From NCBI GenBank assembly GCA_023388515.1, contig JAEWGD010000028.1, positions 1 to 64,000 on the forward strand: 64,000 nt of DNA, in the 5' to 3' direction. Below the pieces are notes generated by a model. The model worked only from the letters and a program-made list of their open reading frames with translations. It was not told the DNA's origin and did no database searches. The first letter of the stretch is position 1, and the number at the start of each line of letters is the position of its first letter. Below, one piece after another: positions 8,947-16,230 of this stretch. Both the position numbers and the translations under genes were made by a program. The stretch comes from Bacillota bacterium (GTDB taxonomy: Bacteria > Bacillota > Clostridia > Oscillospirales > Ruminococcaceae).

Positions 8947-9771
8947 TTAGTTTTTGTCTAGTGGCATGAATTCCTGAAGAAATTCAAATGATGTCTTACA
9001 AGCATCATACGAGTCACCTGAATATCCATCAATTTCAACTAACCAGTCACCATTATAATTATTCTGCTTAAAATAATTTATAATATTCGATAAATTTATA
9101 TCTCCCATACCAAGTGGAACAAACTTTCCGTCCTTTAAGTCCTTGAGATGTACATATTTAATGCGGTCATAATACTTTTCTATTATTTCAAGTGAATTTC
9201 CTCCACCCGCTTCAAGATGGGCAATATCGGGACAAAATGGAATATCTGTTAACTCAAAAAGCTTGTCAATTTGTTCAGGTCTTTCCACCATACAGCCTAA
9301 ATGTGGGTGATAACTTGCAATAAGTCCATGCTTTTTTACAATTTTGTTTGCTTTGTCAACACCTTTTGCAAGCAATTTATAGTCTGAATCTTTAATACCC
9401 TTTGCACGAACAGCACCACCACCCAGAACAATATGCTTTGCTCCAAGCTTTTTAGCTAATTCTGTTACTTTATCAATACGAAATAGCTCGTCCTCCAAAG
9501 CGTCCTCGTAAATATAGCCTGCACCGATATAAACACCAAGAAGTGTTGCGTTATACTTTTCAAGAATTTCAGTGAACTTTTCTGGATTTTCCTCGTAATT
9601 TGATAAGTTACCATCAAAAATTTCAATATTGTCAAATCCTATTTCAGTAATCTTCTTAATAGCGTCCTCGTCATCACACATAGTAACATATCTTACATCT
9701 TTGGCATTTATTACTCCCCCACCTGAACCGACTAATTCACCAAATGCATTTGTCATATACCCTAAACTCAT
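8947..9771 (-). CDS. Sugar phosphate isomerase/epimerase (IolE/xylose isomerase-like TIM barrel)
   Basis: A 274-residue member of the xylose isomerase-like TIM-barrel superfamily. Metal- and substrate-site segments typical of the family are visible: ASYHPHLG, FCPDIAHLEAGGG, YVHLKDL and a final WLVEIDGY. It is the first gene of the leftward operon (isomerase, binding protein, ATPase, permease, dehydrogenase), with GGAG before the ATG. The similarity in outline to myo-inosose dehydratase and the presence of a Gfo/Idh/MocA dehydrogenase hint at cyclitol or rare-sugar catabolism, but iolB, iolC and iolD are not here. Superfamily call is firm, the reaction is not. Confidence 0.85.
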   Translation of the reverse strand: MSLGYMTNAFGELVGSGGGVINAKDVRYVTMCDDEDAIKKITEIGFDNIEIFDGNLSNYEENPEKFTEILEKYNATLLGVYIGAGYIYEDALEDELFRIDKVTELAKKLGAKHIVLGGGAVRAKGIKDSDYKLLAKGVDKANKIVKKHGLIASYHPHLGCMVERPEQIDKLFELTDIPFCPDIAHLEAGGGNSLEIIEKYYDRIKYVHLKDLKDGKFVPLGMGDINLSNIINYFKQNNYNGDWLVEIDGYSGDSYDACKTSFEFLQEFMPLDKN

Positions 9772-9960
9772 AAAAAACTCCTTTCAAACCTTTGTTTTTT
9801 GCTTACATATAAAATATAATTGTATAATTGGCGATTATAATGGAATAAATAATTGTATTAGTTCAATTACAGTTATATTGTATCTGTTTTTTATTCAATT
9901 ATACTATTTGATATTTGACCTGATAAATTTTCAATAAAAATATAAAAATGGAGGGTTTCT

Positions 9961-10911
9961 ATGAAAAAAATAATTTGTACAATTCTAGTTGGCATTATTT
10001 TTATACTAAGCTTTACTGCTTGTGGAAAAAAAGATGGCGACAAGGATGGACCTATCGCTATAATTGTTCCATCTGCAAGTCATGGTTGGATGGCTGGTAT
10101 CGCCTATTTTGCAAAACAAAAATGTGAGGAATTAAATCTTAGCGAGGGAGATGGTTATAAACTGCTGACATCTTCAAATGTAAATGAGCAAGCAAATCAA
10201 ATTGAAGAAATGATTAACCTTAAATGCTCTGCAATCGTGTTACTGCCCCATACTGATGAGGTTTCAGTAACTGCACAAAAAATTATTGATGCTGATATAC
10301 CTTTAATTGTATTTGATAGAAAGGTTGCATCAGACTACACAGCTTACTTTGCAGGCGATAACGCTGGTATCGGCTCACATAGTGCCGAATATCTTGGTGA
10401 ACAGCTTGACGGAAGTGGTACTATTGCAATACTAAATGTTCCAAGCTCAGGTTCAGTAAGCACTGAGCGTGTTAATGCCTTTAAAAATGTTATGTCCGAT
10501 AATTATCCAAATATAAAATTAGTTGATATGACTGCTCCTGATTTCACACAGCAATCAGGCTTGAAAACTCTTAGCGATGTTCTTGTGGCAAATGATAAAA
10601 TTAATGCGATATTTTCGATAGATGATGAATCCTCAATAGGAATGCTCCAAGCTATAAAAGACGCTAAGCGAACTGATGTAAAATATATCACTGGTGCTGG
10701 TGGAAGTCAGAATTATTTCACAAAAATTGCTGAATCTGAACAGCCTATTTGCATTACTGCAACATATAGCCCAAGCATGATTAAAGATGCAGTTCAGGCA
10801 GCTGTTGATATAAAGGACGGCAAGGAAGTTAAAAAGGATAATATTATCCCTCCTACAATTGTAACTAAGGATAATGTTTCTAACTTATTGGATGCTAATT
10901 CGCCTTACTAA
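9961..10911 (+). CDS. Ribose-type sugar-binding lipoprotein (RbsB-like)
   Basis: A 316-residue Peripla_BP_4 binding protein that begins with a lipoprotein signal whose lipobox ends TAC at residues 19-21. The mature part shows the RbsB-type pattern, including VPSASHGWMAGI near the start, VNEQANQIEEMI and the FDRKV ligand-site segment. It is the first gene of a rightward operon, divergent from the leftward transport operon and only about 35% as long a gap from its ATPase as the leftward one. AUG is preceded by GGAGGG. The two binding proteins in this region are clearly different in length and sequence, so they may recognise different sugars. Confidence 0.9.
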   Translation: MKKIICTILVGIIFILSFTACGKKDGDKDGPIAIIVPSASHGWMAGIAYFAKQKCEELNLSEGDGYKLLTSSNVNEQANQIEEMINLKCSAIVLLPHTDEVSVTAQKIIDADIPLIVFDRKVASDYTAYFAGDNAGIGSHSAEYLGEQLDGSGTIAILNVPSSGSVSTERVNAFKNVMSDNYPNIKLVDMTAPDFTQQSGLKTLSDVLVANDKINAIFSIDDESSIGMLQAIKDAKRTDVKYITGAGGSQNYFTKIAESEQPICITATYSPSMIKDAVQAAVDIKDGKEVKKDNIIPPTIVTKDNVSNLLDANSPY

Positions 10912-10944
10912 AAAACTAAAAATATTTCATGAACAGGAGCTAAA

Positions 10945-12438
10945 ATGCCTAAGTATGTTGTTGAAATGAAATCAATCAAAAAAGCATTTGGTGGTAACAA
11001 GGTTTTACATGGTGTTGACTTTCGTTTACAAAAAGGCTCTGTTCATGCCCTTTTGGGAGAAAATGGCACAGGCAAAACCACACTTATGAATATTCTTGGT
11101 GGCGTAATTCCTTGCGATAAGGGTGAAGTTTATATCAACGGCACTAAAGCTGTTATAAATTCTCCATCAGTCGCTGAACAGTATAATATTGCATTTATTC
11201 ATCAAGAAATAATGCTTGTTAATGACTTATGTATTTACGAAAATTTATTCTTGGGTAATGAATTGAAAAATGGAATAAAAATTAATAAGAAAGTTATGAT
11301 TAATAAGTCAAGAAATATTCTCAGTAATATGGGAATAGATTTAGACCCATCAGCTTTAACTAGCACTCTTACTGCCTCCTATAAGCAAATTGTAGAAATT
11401 GCCTCTGCATTGTTGAAAAATGCGAAAATAATAATAATGGACGAGCCGACAGCATCACTTAATCAAACTGAAATTGAACGAATTTTTATGATAATGGAAA
11501 CATTGCGAACTAAGGGTGTTAGCTTTGTTTTTATATCGCATAAGCTAAATGAGGTACTAAGAATTTGTGACTATTTTACAGTAATGCGTGATGGTCAAAT
11601 TGTAATTTCCGATAAGCTTACTGCTGATGTAGATGAGCATAAGCTTGCTGGTTATATGGTTGGAAAAGAGGTTTCGTTTGATACTGCCTATTCTCGCAGA
11701 ACAGTTGGAAGAAAAATCTTAGAAACAAAAGCTTTAACGCATGGAAAAGACTTTGAAAACATTAATCTAACTCTGCATCAAGGCGAAATTCTCGGTGTTA
11801 CTGGTCTTTTAGGCGATGGCAGAAGTGAACTTTTTGCTACTATTTATGGCTGTAATCCAGAATATGAAGGTGAAATTATTGTTAATGGGCAAAAAGAAAA
11901 TATATCTTCAACCGTTATCGCAAAAAAATTGGGTATATCCTATCTTCCTAATAATCGCAAGGAAAAAGGTATTATAAAGGATTTATCAATTTCAAAAAAT
12001 ATGAGTATTGCAATTTTAGACAGGCTTAAAAAGCTCTTTGTAATTGATAAAAAATCAGAACTTTCATCTAACAAGCAATACATTGAAAAGCTTAATATAA
12101 AGCTACACAATCTAAACAACTCTATTTTAAGCCTTTCAGGTGGCAATCAACAAAAGGTTATCTTAGCAAAAACATTGAGTAGTGAGCCAAATATATTAAT
12201 TTTGGACAACCCTACACAGGGTGTTGATATTTCAGCTAAGTTTGAAATTTATAGTATCATTATAAAGCTTGCAGAATCAGGTGTTGGAATTGTTATCCTT
12301 TCAAATGAGCCACAGGAGATTTTAACTTTATCTGATAGAATTTATGTTATGTATCAAGGTAAAATAAAAAAGGAGTTTAATCGTGATGAAGCCTCACAGA
12401 AGAAAATTATGATAGTCGCCACTGGTGGGACTTTATAA
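10945..12438 (+). CDS. Sugar ABC transporter, tandem-ATPase subunit (RbsA/MglA-like)
   Basis: A 497-residue tandem ATPase. The first module has Walker A GENGTGKTT and the usual DEPTASL Walker B. The second has a degenerate P-loop (GLLGDGRSE) and an intact LSGGNQQKV signature. AGGAG precedes the ATG, 33 bases after the binding-protein stop. The last residues (VATGGTL) look unrelated to the family's usual ending, so the stop may have moved recently. It pairs with the permease encoded 15 bases downstream and forms the second sugar importer of the region. Confidence 0.9.
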   Translation: MPKYVVEMKSIKKAFGGNKVLHGVDFRLQKGSVHALLGENGTGKTTLMNILGGVIPCDKGEVYINGTKAVINSPSVAEQYNIAFIHQEIMLVNDLCIYENLFLGNELKNGIKINKKVMINKSRNILSNMGIDLDPSALTSTLTASYKQIVEIASALLKNAKIIIMDEPTASLNQTEIERIFMIMETLRTKGVSFVFISHKLNEVLRICDYFTVMRDGQIVISDKLTADVDEHKLAGYMVGKEVSFDTAYSRRTVGRKILETKALTHGKDFENINLTLHQGEILGVTGLLGDGRSELFATIYGCNPEYEGEIIVNGQKENISSTVIAKKLGISYLPNNRKEKGIIKDLSISKNMSIAILDRLKKLFVIDKKSELSSNKQYIEKLNIKLHNLNNSILSLSGGNQQKVILAKTLSSEPNILILDNPTQGVDISAKFEIYSIIIKLAESGVGIVILSNEPQEILTLSDRIYVMYQGKIKKEFNRDEASQKKIMIVATGGTL

Positions 12439-12453
12439 AGGACTGAAACGCTT

Positions 12454-13431
12454 ATGAAAATTATATTAAATAAAAATAATCTGAAGGATTTTGCAAGCCA
12501 AAATAGTGCCTTTATCGCATTCGTAGGGCTTTTCCTTTTAGCAATTATAACCTGTGGCTCTACTTTTCTAAATTTGGGTAATCTAATGAACATTCTAAGA
12601 AACAACTCCATTATAGGAATTGTTTCACTTGGAATGACACTTGTAATTATTAATGGTAGTATTGACCTTTCCGTTGGCTCACAGCTTGCATTGACAGGAC
12701 TAATTTCAATTTCAATAATAAATTCTACACAAAATATATTTCTTGGAATTATTATAAGCTTGCTTTTTGCTATTGCTTTTGGTGGTATCACTGGCTGGCT
12801 AGTTGCTAAGTTTGATGTTCCTGCATTTATCGTAACTCTCGGCACAATGACAATTTATCGTTCATTATCGCAATATTTCTTTAACGGTGGTGGACTTTTG
12901 GTTTCTGGTGAGTCATCAAAACCTTTTATTTCAATATCTAACACAGATTTGTTTGGAGTAATCCCCTTACCAATTATTTTTTGGATCGCACTTGCTTTTA
13001 TAACGTCCTATTTTATGTCAAATACAGCTATTGGACGATATATTTACGCAGTTGGAAGTAATGAAAAGGCTACAAGGCTATCGGGGATAAATATTAACAA
13101 AGTAAAGGTTTACACCTTTATTATTTCTGGAATGTTCATTAGTATCGCTGGAATTGTTGAGGCTTCACGATTGGGAAGTATAAATTCTGCTTCATCTGGT
13201 ATTTCATATGAAATGGACGCAATAACGGCTGTTGTTATCGGTGGAACAAGTATGTCGGGTGGTAGAGGTAAAATTATAGGTACTGTTTTTGGAACACTAA
13301 CGCTCGGTGTAATCAATAACATGATGAATTTATTTGGAGTACCTCCATTTTTAGTAGGTGCAGTAAAAGGTATGATAATAATCTTCGCTGTGCTTTTTCA
13401 AAAAAGATTGAATATAAAGAACAGTGATTAG
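12454..13431 (+). CDS. Ribose-type sugar ABC transporter permease (RbsC-like)
   Basis: A 325-residue polytopic membrane permease of the BPD_transp_2 family with about ten hydrophobic stretches. The signature AVGSNEKATRLSGIN and the C-terminal VIGGTSMSGGRGKIIG match the family. It is the last gene of the rightward operon (binding protein, ATPase, permease). It shares its length (325 residues) with the permease of the divergent operon, which suggests an old duplication of the transport genes. It probably imports a monosaccharide. Confidence 0.9.
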   Translation: MKIILNKNNLKDFASQNSAFIAFVGLFLLAIITCGSTFLNLGNLMNILRNNSIIGIVSLGMTLVIINGSIDLSVGSQLALTGLISISIINSTQNIFLGIIISLLFAIAFGGITGWLVAKFDVPAFIVTLGTMTIYRSLSQYFFNGGGLLVSGESSKPFISISNTDLFGVIPLPIIFWIALAFITSYFMSNTAIGRYIYAVGSNEKATRLSGININKVKVYTFIISGMFISIAGIVEASRLGSINSASSGISYEMDAITAVVIGGTSMSGGRGKIIGTVFGTLTLGVINNMMNLFGVPPFLVGAVKGMIIIFAVLFQKRLNIKNSD

Positions 13432-13474
13432 TCTATATTTCTCCTGTTTCTATTACGCATAGCTTAATTTTTCT

Positions 13475-13508
13475 CAAAAAAAAATGGCATAGCAAAAGCT
13501 ATACCATT
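13475..13508. terminator. Terminator between convergent genes
   Basis: The stem AATGG-ATAGC with GCTAT-CCATT (13483-13493 with 13498-13508, one mismatch) is flanked on the left by eight A residues, which are T residues on the minus strand. It best serves the leftward zinc-ribbon gene and may also stop the rightward permease transcript. Confidence 0.75.
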
Positions 13509-13546
13509 CTTATTAATTTCGTTTTATCTTCCTTATCATAATTAAA

Positions 13547-14941
13547 TTATGATAAGCTTGCTTTTCTTCTAAACCTGTAAATCTTCTGTGTATCCACTTC
13601 AGTTAAATCATTTTCTTCAATTATATCGCAAGACCACTCTCCCCATTCGCTCCACTCAGTATAAACATTCATTTTGAATGAGTAAATATGTTCAACAATT
13701 TCCCTTGTCTTATATTTAAACCATTCTGAATCCTTAGTTCCATACTTAAGTGCATAGTTAACCTCACCAACATCATAACCTGCAATACTAATATTAGCAA
13801 TTACAATATCATTAGCTGGAGTTAGCGTTCCATTATCATCAGCATTGTGCCATTTAGTATAGGAAACGTCGGCATCCTGCTTGCTAATTATTTCTTTAAA
13901 TCCCCAATCATCTATTGATGTTTCATTGTTGAAAGATACAGCAAGCTGAGCAGTACCGAATGACTCTATAATATCTAATTCATCACCCGTGTAATTCCAA
14001 CCACAATATTTAAATCCAATCATTTTTGATGAAAGCTCGCATAACTCAGAAGTTTCCTTTTTCTCTGAAACATAATAATCATCTTCAACCCAGTCAGAAT
14101 AAACATCCTTTGTTTCATAAATCTCATAACCTGTAAATTCATCTTTGTTTTTGCTTTCTTTATAGTCAATAGTTTGTTTTCTTGTACGAGAACGATATTG
14201 AATTTTTTCCTCAACATCAAATTTATGTAGCTTATCAACTGGAATAGTTTCGTTGCTCCAAGCAGTCCATGTTCCAACACTTGTAACTAATGTAATACTT
14301 GAACCAAGATCAACCTTAGTACCAGGCTTTTTATCCTGTGACATTACATCGCCATAAGGAATATTTTCACTGTTTTTTGTCTGAATCTCTACAGTCAAGC
14401 CTAAGTACTCAAGCATTGATTTTGCTGTTATTTTATTTTGACCAACTGTATCAATAATCTTCACTGTTTCATGCTTAACTATTTCTTCTTCCAAATAATC
14501 ATCACTAAGTGAATGTGTGATTGGGTTTATTACCTTTGCAGTATTATTAGCCTTTTCTGCAACTGGTTGGCTAGGCTGGGAAGGTTGGGTAGGCTGTTGC
14601 ATAGGTTGCTGTGCCGATTTAATTTCATCTAAAGGCTTATTGAAAAAATCATCACTATTAAGCTTAGGTTGTTTTGCCGACAATTCCTTGTTAGTTTGGC
14701 TTTGGGAATCACTATTTGGAACATCAATCTGTGCCATAATGTTCTTGCTATTTTCCGGCTTTGCACTCTCCATAAAATCAGACTGCTTATCAACTGCTGT
14801 GCTAGATCTGAAAATTTCACTGATTGGTTTCTTTAAAATACTTGTTTCAACTGGTTTATCATCCTGTTTGAATTCAGCACCACAAAAACCACAAAATTTA
14901 AACTTTCCCTTTTGATTTTCTCCGCAACTTGGACATCTCAT
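13547..14941 (-). CDS. Zinc-ribbon, PASTA-domain and Trp-rich repeat protein of unknown function
   Basis: A 464-residue protein with no signal peptide or membrane segment. It starts with a four-cysteine zinc ribbon (CPSC ... CGFC), then a long Gln/Pro/Ser-rich linker to about residue 150. A single PASTA-like domain follows at roughly 165-225 (from VGQNKITAKSMLEYLGL to LVTSVG). The C-terminal half contains several WSxW-type segments (TAWSN, YSDWVE, WSEWGEWS). The ATG at 14941 is used because GGAGGG lies 8 bases upstream; a TTG at 14956 would bury that site. PASTA domains usually bind muropeptides outside the cell, so a cytoplasmic zinc-ribbon protein with one is odd. Function unknown. Confidence 0.8.
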   Translation of the reverse strand: MRCPSCGENQKGKFKFCGFCGAEFKQDDKPVETSILKKPISEIFRSSTAVDKQSDFMESAKPENSKNIMAQIDVPNSDSQSQTNKELSAKQPKLNSDDFFNKPLDEIKSAQQPMQQPTQPSQPSQPVAEKANNTAKVINPITHSLSDDYLEEEIVKHETVKIIDTVGQNKITAKSMLEYLGLTVEIQTKNSENIPYGDVMSQDKKPGTKVDLGSSITLVTSVGTWTAWSNETIPVDKLHKFDVEEKIQYRSRTRKQTIDYKESKNKDEFTGYEIYETKDVYSDWVEDDYYVSEKKETSELCELSSKMIGFKYCGWNYTGDELDIIESFGTAQLAVSFNNETSIDDWGFKEIISKQDADVSYTKWHNADDNGTLTPANDIVIANISIAGYDVGEVNYALKYGTKDSEWFKYKTREIVEHIYSFKMNVYTEWSEWGEWSCDIIEENDLTEVDTQKIYRFRRKASLS

Positions 14942-14981
14942 ATATAAACCCTCCAAATTTAATTATATAGAACATAGTATA

Positions 14982-15010
14982 ATTATAAGTCACAAGGAAA
15001 ATAATCACAA
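14982..15010 (-). promoter_or_regulatory. Sigma-A promoter of the zinc-ribbon/PASTA gene
   Basis: On the minus strand TTGTGA (15010-15005) is separated by 17 bases from TATAAT (14987-14982). The start codon lies 41 bases further on. Confidence 0.65.
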
Positions 15011-15272
15011 ACTCTAGAATTTTATAATACTAATCTGTGATAATCTTTCCGAGTATATCGCTAATTAATAGTTTACCATATTTATTATAACTTTTCAATA
15101 TCTTTTGTACAAAACTAATAATTTTTTATAAATTACTGCAAAAGTTAATATAAAACTTGTTCAATGTATATAAGTATTTCTGAACTTTTATGCTAAAAGC
15201 AAAGTTATAAGTATAATTTATAAAACTTAGGTGTCTATTTTGTTAAATTTTATAAATTAAAATTACAGGTTA

Positions 15273-15300
15273 TTGATTTTTTTTATTTATATGATATAAT
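15273..15300 (+). promoter_or_regulatory. Sigma-A promoter of the NADPH-FMN reductase gene
   Basis: TTGATT (15273-15278), a 16-base spacer and TATAAT (15295-15300) lie about 80 bases before the GTG start. Confidence 0.6.
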
Positions 15301-15380
15301 TTAATTTATAGCATATTATATTTTTATTGCTATTAAATTTAACTTAAATCAAATTAAATATTAAAAAGGAGATGTAAATC

Positions 15381-15932
15381 GTGGATAAAATTAAAATATT
15401 AGGATTTGCTGGAAGCTTGAGAAACGATTCTTATAATAAATCAATATTAAGGGCTGCTACAGAACTTTTGCCTGAAAATACTGAACTAGAAATATTTGAC
15501 TTGAAAGATATTCCCATGTACAATCAAGACCTTGATGGACAAGCACAGTCATCAGTTTCAGAATTTAAAGATAAAATTAAGTCTGCTGACGCAATTTTAA
15601 TCGCTACACCAGAATACAACTACTCCATTCCAGCTGTGCTGAAAAACGCTATGGATTGGGCTTCTCGTCCTTATGGTGATAATTCATTCGACGGTAAGCC
15701 ACTTGGAATTATGGGTGCTTCTATCGGAAATATCGCTACTGCTAGGGCTCAATATCACCTAAGACAAACCTGTGTTTTCCTCAATATGCACGTTGTTAAT
15801 CAGCCAGAAGTTATGGTTGGAGTGGCACAAGATAAAATTGATAGTAATGGCGTATTAACTGACGAAAAAACTAAAGAAATTATCAAAAGCCTACTTGAAA
15901 AGCTTGTGGAACTTACAAAAAAGTTGAAATAA
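15381..15932 (+). CDS. NADPH-dependent FMN reductase family flavoprotein
   Basis: A 183-residue flavodoxin-fold protein of the FMN_red family, which reduces quinones, azo compounds, chromate or iron with NAD(P)H. The FMN phosphate loop GSLRNDSYN is at residues 11-19 and the family signature PEYNYSIPAVLKNAMDW is around residues 78-94. The start codon is GTG, placed by AAGGAGATG upstream. It is a single-gene unit with its own promoter and terminator. The physiological substrate is not evident; oxidative or electrophile stress is a common role. Confidence 0.9.
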   Translation: MDKIKILGFAGSLRNDSYNKSILRAATELLPENTELEIFDLKDIPMYNQDLDGQAQSSVSEFKDKIKSADAILIATPEYNYSIPAVLKNAMDWASRPYGDNSFDGKPLGIMGASIGNIATARAQYHLRQTCVFLNMHVVNQPEVMVGVAQDKIDSNGVLTDEKTKEIIKSLLEKLVELTKKLK

Positions 15933-15949
15933 AACCTTTATTCAATCTT

Positions 15950-15988
15950 AAAATCACCTCCTAGAATTTACAAGGAAGGTGATTTTTT
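15950..15988 (+). terminator. Terminator after the FMN reductase gene
   Basis: AAAATCACC-TCCT (from 15950) pairs with AGGAAGGTGATTTT (15973-15986) with one bulged base, ending in a run of T. Confidence 0.8.
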
Positions 15989-16029
15989 GCATTGATTTTT
16001 TTGTTATTTGTGAGTGTAGGTTTATCTAT

Positions 16030-16050
16030 ATTTTGCCACTCTGGCAAAAT
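16030..16050. repeat. Perfect 9-bp palindromic hairpin in intergenic DNA
   Basis: ATTTTGCCA (16030-16038) and TGGCAAAAT (16042-16050) flank a CTC triplet. It lies in the 298-base gap between convergent genes, 98 bases after the FMN reductase stop. No T tract follows. The role is unknown. Confidence 0.5.
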
Positions 16051-16156
16051 AAATATGCAATATCATTAAAACCACTACTCACTAAATTCAAATTCAAACC
16101 CACCAGTTAATAAATAACAATATTCAGCTAATTCCAAAGCTGTTGGTTTATAATAT

Positions 16157-16202
16157 AAAAAACCAAAAGCAACCGCTTCATACTATTCAGTAGATGCGGT
16201 TG
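16157..16202 (-). terminator. Terminator of the GH9 gene
   Basis: GCAACCGC (16168-16175) pairs with GCGGTTGC (16195-16202). On the minus strand it is followed by TTTTGGTTTTTT. It begins 28 bases after the GH9 stop codon. Confidence 0.85.
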
Positions 16203-16230
16203 CCTTTATTTTATTTAACTAGAATAAGCA

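Larger units (their letters stand above)
14942..15380. other. Very AT-rich divergent intergenic region without a gene
   Basis: This 439-base stretch holds the two outward promoters listed separately and no open reading frame with a ribosome binding site. The segment at 15205-15223 has TTATAA repeated on each side of a 7-base centre. That is only loosely like a PerR box, and such symmetry is expected in sequence this AT-rich. Confidence 0.6.
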
